From: Chitinophaga sp. XS-30 | GTDB taxonomy: Bacteria; Bacteroidota; Bacteroidia; Chitinophagales; Chitinophagaceae | Direction: 5' to 3' | NCBI RefSeq assembly: GCF_008086345.1 | Contig: NZ_CP043006.1 | Span: forward strand, 2,106,032 to 2,170,031 | DNA length: 64,000 bases | Shown here: positions 1-9,694 of the stretch, piece by piece | Numbering within the stretch: position 1 is the stretch's first letter | How the letters are laid out: every line of letters begins with the position of its first letter | Notes under the pieces: model-generated | Told to the model about the DNA's origin: nothing | The model's database searches: none | The model's input: the letters and a program-made list of their open reading frames with translations, nothing else | Program-made: the position numbers and the translations under genes

Positions 1-239
1 TGGGCAATAGCTGCCGAAAGCCCGCGTTCATACTGGCGATGATATACTGTAAAAATGGCTTTCAGGCCGGATTCATCTGCCGACTGAAGGGAATGCAGGT
101 CCAGTATAAGGTTCTTCTCTTCCAGTCCGGGTATATTCCCTATAGCATTGACCAGTTCATCTGACATTTTAGCATCCAGTGTTGTTTCTTCCAGCCGGAA
201 TATCACTATTTTTTCTTTGGTATCAATTTTGAATTGCAT
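1..239 (-). CDS. STAS-domain protein, C-terminus beyond the window
   Basis: The reverse strand opens with ATG at 239-237 and reads MQFKIDTKEKIVIFRLEE and onward for 79 codons to the window edge without a stop. The pattern of a short beta-rich start, the segment NLILDLHSLQSADESGL and a following helix is typical of STAS domains of the anti-anti-sigma factor (SpoIIAA) type, where the conserved serine in the loop after the second strand can be phosphorylated; here the SADESG stretch occupies that place. The role is probably binding to a partner switch kinase or another regulatory partner in the cytoplasm. The gene diverges from clpC. Its C-terminus is not visible, so neither length nor partner can be judged. 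Confidence 0.7.
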   Translation of the reverse strand, partial: MQFKIDTKEKIVIFRLEETTLDAKMSDELVNAIGNIPGLEEKNLILDLHSLQSADESGLKAIFTVYHRQYERGLSAAIA

Positions 240-493
240 AATGCCGGATGTTATTTTCTTACATTTAAAAAAAGGATTCATCGCTTAAAGGAACCCTCGC
301 CATTAAGATCCTTGCCTGAAGTATCGCATACAATACAAGACATCCTTCTTCTCGTAAGTATATAAGACAGGACCTTCCAAAACAAAAGTAAATCTAATGT
401 ATAAATGTGCAAGGATAAAAAGTAAATCCAAATTTATTTGGTAATATTGTATAAGCAAGCCCCCGTAAGGGTTTAACCAAAAAATCATCTACA

Positions 494-3025
<2,532 letters not shown>

Positions 3026-3046
3026 TTCACACTATTCATATAGTCG

Positions 3047-3075
3047 AAAGGCCACCCGAGACGGTGGCCTTTTTT
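3047..3075 (+). terminator. Intrinsic terminator of clpC
   Basis: Stem AAAGGCCACC (3047-3056), loop CGAGAC, arm GGTGGCCTTT, followed by a T-run. It starts 21 bases after the clpC stop. Confidence 0.9.
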
Positions 3076-3327
3076 GTTATGTTAACATCCTTCCCCGCGC
3101 CAAATAACTGAGAATCACCCCGCTCTGTTACCGGAATATTAAATAACCAAAAAACATTATAAATATTATGTATTAATCAAATTATATATGTAATATTGTA
3201 TATGCATTATAGTCCTGCGAAATAAGACAGCTTGCAAGACAAAACATGGGGACAGGCGGGATCAATTTTGCAGACGCAAGAATGGAGCAAACCATAAACT
3301 GATAAACCTATATTTCAACCTATTCCT
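3076..3327. other. Intergenic region, AT-rich, no gene seen
   Basis: About 250 bases between the clpC terminator and the next gene. The part from about 3130 to 3210 is strongly AT-rich. A CAATTTTG at 3263-3270 resembles the -7 element TAnnTTTG but has no TTG at the usual distance, so the promoter of the downstream surface-protein genes is not clearly identified. Confidence 0.5.
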
Positions 3328-5085
3328 ATGAGAAAATCGTTACGTATTGCCAGTATGGTACTGGCATCGCTGTTGTTCTTCTCTTACAACAGCCTGAAAG
3401 CACAGGTCAAGATCGGGGGGAATCCCGCGGTTGTTGATCCAAACGCCCTCCTTGAGCTGGAGAGCAACCGGAAAGGCTTTCTTCTTCCCCGTTTGAACAA
3501 CGATGGTTTTGATGCCATAATTGCCGCCAATGCCACAGTGGGTATGGTGGTGTATTATACGGGCACCAACTACGACGGGGCGGGCCTTTATGTAAAGCAA
3601 ACCACCGGTACCACTATAACAAGCTGGGCCAAGCTGGCCGGAGCGGACCTGGCGGACGGGACCTGGAAGATCGCCGGTAACACCGGTACCAATCCCGCTA
3701 CGCAATTCATCGGTACGCTCGACAATCAGCCCGTAGTATTCCGGACCGATGCGGTGGAACGCTTCAGGATCTCTGCCACAGGGGAATTTTTGCTGGATAA
3801 TACCGGCATTCCGGTAGATAACGCCGAGAACCAGGTGCTTTTGCTGGCTGCGGATGGCACGGTAAAACGGAAAACACTGAACCTGACCATGGTGGAGTCC
3901 CTGAGCGGCAAAACCGGTCCGGTTGACCTGAAAATACTGGCAGGCACCGGCTTTGAAGCGGAAGAAGTGGACCTGACCGTACCTGGCGAGATCACATTGA
4001 ACCTGCCGGTAATGAGCGGCGGGGTGGCTACACAGCCATATGGTTTCATGCGCCTGGAAGACTGGGAAAAACTGAATCACCTGACCACCAGCGGTATCAC
4101 CGTAGGCACCCTTGTAACAGACGAATCTCAGGGCGCTTCCGGTGCAAAGATCACTGCCGATGGAGACGGCGGTTACGAGATCGCATTGGGTGAGGCTACC
4201 GAGAATGTACCGGGGGTAGTAGGAACAGGAGTGCAATCTTTTGCGGGAGACAAGACCTTCACCGGCCTTACCACCTTCAGCAATAATGTGGCTATCGACA
4301 ATGGTGTGGGTGGAGACCTGCTGGTGAGAGGCAAACTGAATATCGGTTACCCCACTTTGTATAATCCTGTACCCGCTCCTGCATCCTATAATCTGCTGGT
4401 GCAGGAAGGGCCAGCCGCAACGGAAGTAAAAAGGTTCAATCTCCCCTCCTGGAAACTGGATGGCGGCCTTGCCTCGGTGAATGGCGTTGTCGGAGCCGTA
4501 GCAGACGGCGAATTGACGCTCCTGGCGGGAACAACCGGTACCGAGCCGAATATCGTTCCGGACGCACTTGCCAATACCGTTACCATCAATATCCCTAACG
4601 CCGCTCCCGCCAATACCGCTGGTCTGGTAACGAATGCGGACCAGGAATTTGCCGGTAACAAACTCTTCGGCGGAAATGTGACCGTATCCGGTGGAAATGT
4701 AACCGTGAACAGCGCTACGGCCGGTAATTCCAACCTTAGCGTAAACGGTTCTATCGGCGTGAAGTTCCGCAGGCTGACCACCAATGGCAATATTGATGTG
4801 GATGATTACATGATCTTCGTTAAACCCACCGGCAGCACGGACGTTACGGTAACTTTACCTGATCCCGCAGGTTGCTCCGGCAGGGTGTACGTCATCAAAA
4901 GAGAAGCAAAGGCTTTCCCGATCGATGAACTGCAGGAAGATTTCAGCGTGATCGTTGCCACAATGGGCGGCACCGGCAAATTCCACGGTGAGAACACTAC
5001 GCCGATCACTGTGCCCAATACTACACTCAACCTGATGTCTGACGGTACGAACTGGCAGATCATGAGCAGAGGATCAGGCTTATAA
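3328..5085 (+). CDS. Secreted repeat protein with phage-tail-fibre-like C-terminal module
   Basis: 585 residues. An N-terminal signal peptide (about 1-25, ending SLKAQ) is followed by KIGGNPAVVDPNALLELES and KGFLLPRL, a start often seen in large secreted Bacteroidota proteins. The middle is low-complexity beta-like sequence rich in T, G, V and N. The last ~90 residues (DDYMIFVKP, VTLPDPAGCSGRVYVIKR, SDGTNWQIMS) match the pattern of tail-fibre and trimeric adhesin modules in which TLP...GR.Y.VK...SDGT.W recurs. The next gene is a paralogue with the same N- and C-terminal signatures. A role at the cell surface as an adhesin or shaft protein is inferred; the true function is unknown. No T9SS sorting tail is seen in this protein itself. 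Confidence 0.65.
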   Translation: MRKSLRIASMVLASLLFFSYNSLKAQVKIGGNPAVVDPNALLELESNRKGFLLPRLNNDGFDAIIAANATVGMVVYYTGTNYDGAGLYVKQTTGTTITSWAKLAGADLADGTWKIAGNTGTNPATQFIGTLDNQPVVFRTDAVERFRISATGEFLLDNTGIPVDNAENQVLLLAADGTVKRKTLNLTMVESLSGKTGPVDLKILAGTGFEAEEVDLTVPGEITLNLPVMSGGVATQPYGFMRLEDWEKLNHLTTSGITVGTLVTDESQGASGAKITADGDGGYEIALGEATENVPGVVGTGVQSFAGDKTFTGLTTFSNNVAIDNGVGGDLLVRGKLNIGYPTLYNPVPAPASYNLLVQEGPAATEVKRFNLPSWKLDGGLASVNGVVGAVADGELTLLAGTTGTEPNIVPDALANTVTINIPNAAPANTAGLVTNADQEFAGNKLFGGNVTVSGGNVTVNSATAGNSNLSVNGSIGVKFRRLTTNGNIDVDDYMIFVKPTGSTDVTVTLPDPAGCSGRVYVIKREAKAFPIDELQEDFSVIVATMGGTGKFHGENTTPITVPNTTLNLMSDGTNWQIMSRGSGL

Positions 5086-5092
5086 TCTGATA

Positions 5093-5129
5093 TGATGGAA
5101 TGGGTGCAGGATAAACATCCATTCCATCA
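5093..5129 (+). other. Intergenic hairpin between paralogous surface genes
   Basis: GATGGAATGG (5094-5103) pairs with CCATTCCATC (5119-5128), 11 bp with the flanking T-A, loop 15 nt. No T-run follows, so it is unlikely to be an intrinsic terminator; it may stabilise the upstream mRNA or reduce read-through. Confidence 0.55.
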
Positions 5130-5177
5130 CTATCAATTCAGCGAATCTTGTCTCTGAACCCTACGCTTAAAATTCTG

Positions 5178-6704
5178 ATGAACAGATTGAATGGACATTT
5201 CAAAAAAGCATTTTTATTACCGGCATATCTGCTCTGCGCATTTTCTTCCGCTGCGCAATTGAAGATCGGCGGAGAATCCGCCGCTATCCGCGGAGATGCC
5301 GCACTGGAACTGGGTACCACACGAAAAGGCCTCTTGTTGCCGCGTGTCGGTAATGCGGCATTGAGTGCTTCCCCGCTGGACACTGCGGCCAATGGGATGT
5401 TGCTCTTCAATACCGGCACCAACAGCCTGATGGTGAAGAACGGCAGCGGTGCAGCCGGATGGAAACAGGTGGCCGATGCCTCCGCGCTGGATTATCTCTG
5501 GACGATGGCGGGCAATGCGAATGCAGATGATACGCATTTTCTCGGCACCGCCGGTATGCAGCCGCTTATATTCAAAACAAATCTTTCAGAGGCCATGCGC
5601 ATAGATCCCGCAGGGAACATTGGCATCGGCACTTCATATCCCTCCTCCCGCCTTCATGTAAATGGATCACTGGCTACCAACCTCGTGATCGCTGCAACAG
5701 ATTTCTCCGTTGCGGACTCCAACAGCGTGATCATCATGAACAATGCTGCGGACGCAACGCTTACACTCCAGTCCGCCGCCGCAAACCGCGGCCGCGCACT
5801 GGAAATTGTTTCGTATAACCTCGGTAAAATAATTTATGCCGGCGCTGATGTGAAAACACAGACAGGGGCCGGACAAACAGTATTGCTGCCCGGATACTCC
5901 GTCAGGATCGTAAGCGACGGAACGGACTGGGTGGTAACATCCCGTCAGCGGAATGGCCTGCCTATGTACCTGGCCACTGCACCGGGCACGGAAGAAGGAG
6001 AAGCACCCCGCGACTATGATGCTTTTGTGGACAAAGGCTCCGGCCTTTTCCTGACAGACGGCATCACCAATCCCGCTAACCCCATTCCCGGTGAAACGGC
6101 GGCGTTCAGCGCCACCTGGCAGGGAACGGGCGCCGCCAGCTTCGCGCAGCTGAATGTGAACGCGGGAAAGGCCTATTTCAGAAGCGGCGTCAACAGCAGT
6201 GTGGCTGCTTCGGTATGGAACAGGTTCCTCAGCATTCCCGCTGCGTCCCTGTTTTCCGTAGCAGATGATGGCGCGGACAATATTGTATTCCGGCACAGCG
6301 GTAATAACAGCATCAGTTTCAGCACCGGCAACACGGTACGGGCAACCATTACGGAAGCCGGTGAAACAAGGTTGAACCATGCTTTTTCACTCCCCATCGC
6401 GGTAGCGGGCACGAGTCCATACACAGCTACCGTTGACGATTATACGATAATAGTGACGCCCTCCGGCGGCACGGGGAATTTCGTGGTAACGCTGCCTGCG
6501 GCATCTGCCTGCAAGGGGCGGATATACATGGTGAAGCGCTTTGACGGCGCTTTTGCAAGACCCGTGGAGGTGGGGCCGGCAAGTGGGGACCGGATTGAGA
6601 ACGGCGTTGCCGATGCTTCCTTTATGCTGGATGACGAAAACCTGCGTTGCTATACATTTCAATCTGATGGTACGGACAGATGGTACGTCATCAATATTCA
6701 ATAA
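5178..6704 (+). CDS. Secreted repeat protein, paralogue of the upstream gene
   Basis: 508 residues from the ATG at 5178. An in-frame TTG at 5148 would add ten residues ahead of the signal peptide and is less likely. The signal peptide ends near FSSAAQ and is followed by LKIGGESAAIRGDAALELG and KGLLLPRV, the same opening as the upstream protein. Two copies of the tail-fibre-like module are visible: one in the middle (DFSVADSNSVIIM, GYSVRIVSDGTDWVVTSR) and one at the C-terminus (VDDYTIIVTPSGG, VTLPAASACKGRIYMVKR, SDGTDRWYVINIQ). An IGIGTSYPSSRLHVNG segment resembles peptidase-S74-type or tail-spike head motifs. Function is unknown; surface location is inferred. Its end overlaps the next gene by 25 bases, suggesting coupled translation. 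Confidence 0.65.
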   Translation: MNRLNGHFKKAFLLPAYLLCAFSSAAQLKIGGESAAIRGDAALELGTTRKGLLLPRVGNAALSASPLDTAANGMLLFNTGTNSLMVKNGSGAAGWKQVADASALDYLWTMAGNANADDTHFLGTAGMQPLIFKTNLSEAMRIDPAGNIGIGTSYPSSRLHVNGSLATNLVIAATDFSVADSNSVIIMNNAADATLTLQSAAANRGRALEIVSYNLGKIIYAGADVKTQTGAGQTVLLPGYSVRIVSDGTDWVVTSRQRNGLPMYLATAPGTEEGEAPRDYDAFVDKGSGLFLTDGITNPANPIPGETAAFSATWQGTGAASFAQLNVNAGKAYFRSGVNSSVAASVWNRFLSIPAASLFSVADDGADNIVFRHSGNNSISFSTGNTVRATITEAGETRLNHAFSLPIAVAGTSPYTATVDDYTIIVTPSGGTGNFVVTLPAASACKGRIYMVKRFDGAFARPVEVGPASGDRIENGVADASFMLDDENLRCYTFQSDGTDRWYVINIQ

Positions 6705-8311
6705 AAAGAGATCACCTGAAAAAGCTGTTTTCCATATTGCTGATCTTTTTCCTGCCGTTGGCCATATACGCGCAGCAGGGGCTGTATATCGCTCCCGGAA
6801 CGCGTTTGCAGGTGACCGGGAATGAAGTGGTGAGCATTTTCGGCAATGTGTCCAATAACGGCGCATTCGGGTCATCCAATGTAGCGGTGATCAATTTTTT
6901 CGGAAAAACATGGAATAACGGAAATGGATCTACGTTGCCTGACGAAAGTGCGGATGGTTTCAGCGGAAAGGGCGGCTTGTTCCGTTTTTCCGGGGATAAC
7001 CCTCTGTACGGCAACCTCGGTGCGCAGCAGCTTTTCGGCGGGTACAGCGTGGTGACGCGTACCGGCGCTACCTTCCCGAACTTTGAAGTGAACAACAGGC
7101 TGGGTATTCTTTTATCGGACCTCAGCGATGTGAAAGTGCGCAACAATCTCCATTTTACCACGGGGCATATTTTCCTGAACGGCTGGAACCTGGTGGTGGG
7201 AGACCGGCATCCGGGCACCATTACCGGTTACAGTGAACAGACCTTTGTGGTGACGGGCACCAATATCGCCGGAGGCTTCCTCTACCGTGAACAGGTGAAT
7301 GCTGCGGCCGGTAAAGTTGTATTTCCGGTGGGTACCTCACCCTCCGCATATGCGCCGGCGGCCGTCGAATTTGGCGGTGCCGCGGATGACTTCAAGGTCA
7401 GGGCATTCGACAGCGTGTATCAGTTTGCCATATCCGGGCCGGCGAACAGACTGGATTTTACCAATAAGACCTGGAACATCGCCAGGGAACAGAATCTTGC
7501 AGGTGAGGCGAAAATAACCCTGCAGCATATGGATGCGGAAGAAGGGCCGGATTATGCGGATTACCGCAGTTCCAGCTACCTTTCCCGGTACATCAACAAT
7601 GCCTGGGACTACCTGGAAACACCCGAGAATTTTCCTTTGCCCGGCAATCTAACGACAACGAATACACTCCGCAATGCCACGATGCATTACCGTGTTTTTG
7701 CCGGCATCAACAGCAATGAATATTTCGCAAAATCTTCCGTGGTCTACGGTCCATATGCACCGGCTGTTTTCATTGATTTCAATGCATGGCGCGTTTCCGC
7801 TAATTTTGCGCAGCTGGAATGGTACGTCAGCCGGGAGCTGAACAACGATCGCTTTGAAATAGAACGCCGTTTCGACAGGGATACAGGTTTCACGAAGGTG
7901 GGGGAACTGCCCAGCCAGGCGCCTGACGGCAACAGCAATATCCGGCTGGATTACCGTTATACCGATGCGAACAATTACGAAGGCTGGACCTATTACCGCA
8001 TCCGTGCGGTGGCGAAGAACGGCCGGGAAAGTTATTCCAGGGTCAAAGCGGTGCCGCCATTCCTGACGGTGGACGTCTGGCCCAACCCGAACCGCGGCCA
8101 GTTCAACGTGCGGGTAAGGGGGGAACAGACGGATATGATCATGCAGGTCGTGAATATGGCAGGCCAGGTGATGAACCAGTATGCCATCCGGGGTGAGGCC
8201 AACATTCGTGTGGAAGGCCTTGCCAAAGGCTCCTATCTGCTGGTGTTCTATGACCGGCATTCAAGCCGCCTGATGTACACCCGGAAAGTGATCGTGATCG
8301 ACCGCGGATAA
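6680..8311 (+). CDS. T9SS type A sorting domain protein
   Basis: 543 residues. A signal peptide (hydrophobic FSILLIFFLPLAIYAQ near 16-32) is followed by a beta-rich region (residues ~35-370), then an FNAWRVSANFAQLEWYVSRE stretch of fibronectin-like character. The last ~75 residues (VDVWPNPNRGQFNVRV, MQVVNMAGQVM, LAKGSYLLVFYD, TRKVIVI) are a classic type A sorting domain (Por secretion tail), which directs export through the type IX system and often surface attachment. It overlaps the upstream gene by 25 bases, so the three genes look like one operon and their products may work together at the cell surface. The putative T9SS component PorW/SprE lies at 29957-32974. Confidence 0.82.
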   Translation: MVRHQYSIKRDHLKKLFSILLIFFLPLAIYAQQGLYIAPGTRLQVTGNEVVSIFGNVSNNGAFGSSNVAVINFFGKTWNNGNGSTLPDESADGFSGKGGLFRFSGDNPLYGNLGAQQLFGGYSVVTRTGATFPNFEVNNRLGILLSDLSDVKVRNNLHFTTGHIFLNGWNLVVGDRHPGTITGYSEQTFVVTGTNIAGGFLYREQVNAAAGKVVFPVGTSPSAYAPAAVEFGGAADDFKVRAFDSVYQFAISGPANRLDFTNKTWNIAREQNLAGEAKITLQHMDAEEGPDYADYRSSSYLSRYINNAWDYLETPENFPLPGNLTTTNTLRNATMHYRVFAGINSNEYFAKSSVVYGPYAPAVFIDFNAWRVSANFAQLEWYVSRELNNDRFEIERRFDRDTGFTKVGELPSQAPDGNSNIRLDYRYTDANNYEGWTYYRIRAVAKNGRESYSRVKAVPPFLTVDVWPNPNRGQFNVRVRGEQTDMIMQVVNMAGQVMNQYAIRGEANIRVEGLAKGSYLLVFYDRHSSRLMYTRKVIVIDRG

Positions 8312-8335
8312 GCCCGGCGCATTGCCGATTTCTCC

Positions 8336-8366
8336 TTGATTTTTACCGGAATTACGGCTACTTTTG
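8336..8366 (+). promoter_or_regulatory. Promoter of cmk
   Basis: TTG at 8336-8338, 20-bp spacer, TACTTTTG at 8359-8366, matching the Bacteroidota TTG/TAnnTTTG pattern. Transcription would start near 8373, about 37 bases before the TTG start of cmk. Confidence 0.7.
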
Positions 8367-8409
8367 CAGGAGCAATTGTTAAAACACCTGCATCTCTAAA
8401 TTCCGGGGC

Positions 8410-9099
8410 TTGAAAAAGATCATCATTACGATAGACGGGTATTCTTCCTGTGGTAAAAGCACGCTGGCAAGGCAACTGGCGGGCCGGCTGAACTATCTGT
8501 ACATAGATAGCGGCGCCATGTACCGTGCTATCACCCTTTATTTCATTCAGCAACAGGTAGACTGGAACAAGACGGATGCGGTGAACAATGCATTGAACAA
8601 TATTCAGCTTGAATTTATATACAACCAGATATCCGGACAGAGCGATATGTTCCTGAACGGTGAAAATGTGGAACAGATGATCCGCGAAATGCTGGTGGCG
8701 GAAAAGGTGAGCGAAGTAGCCGCTATCCGTGAAGTGCGGGAGTTTGCCGTAGCCCAGCAGCAGAAAATGGGCGCCGGAAAAGGTATTGTGATGGATGGCA
8801 GGGATATCGGGACCGTTGTATTCCCCGATGCGGAACTGAAAATATTTATGACGGCAGATCCTGCAATCCGCGTGGAGCGCAGGTTTAAGGAGCTTTATCA
8901 GAAGAACAGGAATATCACATTGCATGAAGTGAAAGAGAACCTGGAGTTGCGTGATTATATCGATGCCAACAGGGAAGTAAGCCCTCTCCGGAAGGCAGAA
9001 GATGCTATTGTGCTGGATAACAGCCAGTTAACAACAGAAGAGCAGCTGCAACTGGTGATGCAGTGGGTAGAAGACGCAATCATGGCACATTCTTCCTGA
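8410..9099 (+). CDS. cmk: Cytidylate kinase
   Basis: 229 residues, normal length for CMP/dCMP kinase, which makes CDP and dCDP from CMP and dCMP with ATP. The P-loop GYSSCGKST lies at residues 9-17, followed by YIDSGAMYRAIT, the substrate-binding segment, and MDGRDIGTVVFPDAELKIFM, the signature of the NMP-binding and core regions. The reading frame starts with TTG at 8410; no in-frame ATG lies before the P-loop, so TTG is the only reasonable start. It stands alone with its own promoter and is followed directly by the promoter of the candidate RNA at 9141. Confidence 0.95.
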   Translation: MKKIIITIDGYSSCGKSTLARQLAGRLNYLYIDSGAMYRAITLYFIQQQVDWNKTDAVNNALNNIQLEFIYNQISGQSDMFLNGENVEQMIREMLVAEKVSEVAAIREVREFAVAQQQKMGAGKGIVMDGRDIGTVVFPDAELKIFMTADPAIRVERRFKELYQKNRNITLHEVKENLELRDYIDANREVSPLRKAEDAIVLDNSQLTTEEQLQLVMQWVEDAIMAHSS

Positions 9100-9104
9100 T
9101 TTTT

Positions 9105-9134
9105 TTTGCATTATAAAAAAAGTTATTACCTTTG
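9105..9134 (+). promoter_or_regulatory. Strong promoter with no downstream ORF
   Basis: TTTG at 9105-9108, 18-bp spacer, perfect TACCTTTG at 9127-9134. It fires into a 450-base stretch without a credible gene, which supports an RNA gene. Expected start is near 9141. Confidence 0.7.
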
Positions 9135-9140
9135 GAACAT

Positions 9141-9620
9141 CAGGGCGTTTTACCCCTGAACAAGTAATAATACCTCATCCTCAGAAATTCCTGAAAATTT
9201 AATGGTCTTGGCCCTGATTTCCGTTTACGGAACGTGAGTGATACATGCCAATATATCTTGGACCGACTAGAGACACATACCTGGAAAAGAACCTGAACTT
9301 TGTTGCCATCATTTGTAAAATGATAGAAGTTACCGGATAACGCTTTGCGGATCCCGTAACTTGTTATCGCAGCAAAGCGGTTCGCGTGACTGTCCAAATA
9401 ATAAAGGCTTTTCGGCCATATCCGGAATGTATCCAGCAAAAGACCAGCTATTAACCGTCTATAAACGAACTACTATATAAATCAACAGCTTGTTCCTCAG
9501 GGAATTAGCTGCTTTTAAAACTAAATGTGGAATGCAGTCGCAAGACGGCTGGGTTTCATATTTTCAGTAGGTGTATTCGGTTAATAGGAAAGGGGCGAAT
9601 TCTTTCGCCCCTTCGCTTTT
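9141..9620 (+). ncRNA. Candidate structured non-coding RNA, family not recognised
   Basis: About 480 nt bounded by a strong promoter (9105-9134) and a terminator hairpin (9590-9613). No credible coding frame is present. Hairpins visible by eye include TCAGGG/CCCTGA at 9140-9159, TTCCGT/ACGGAA around 9219-9232, ATCATTT/AAATGAT (9308-9324), GTTAC-C-GGAT/ATCC-C-GTAAC (9329-9360), and CAGCT..TTCC/GGAA..AGCTG (9486-9511). CGCTTTGC (9341-9348) can also pair with GCAAAGCG (9372-9379), which competes with or crosses the 9329-9360 hairpin. I looked for tmRNA, RNase P, SRP and 6S signatures and found none. It could instead be a long leader that ends before the kinase gene, or a decayed region. The identity as an RNA gene is an inference from promoter, terminator and structure. 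Confidence 0.5.
9590..9620 (+). terminator. Terminator of the candidate RNA
   Basis: AAGGGGCGAA (9590-9599), loop TTCT, TTCGCCCCTT (9604-9613): a 10-bp stem followed by CGCTTTT. The T-tract is short, but the stem is strong and lies 75 bases ahead of the next gene. Confidence 0.7.
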
Positions 9621-9694
9621 CATCCTCCATGGCCCGTTTTAATGAATAATCATTTAAAATTTCTACCTTGTGGGCACTGTTTCACCCTTTTACC

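Noticed and set aside
9140-9439. 99-codon minus-strand ORF in the candidate RNA region
   Set aside because: No recognisable protein pattern, biased composition (many R, K, F, Y) and no promoter on that strand. It overlaps the structured RNA.
9141-9620. tmRNA, RNase P RNA, SRP RNA or 6S RNA
   Set aside because: No tmRNA tRNA-like end or tag frame ending in LAA-stop, no GAGGAAAGUC of RNase P, no SRP tetraloop core, and too long for 6S RNA.
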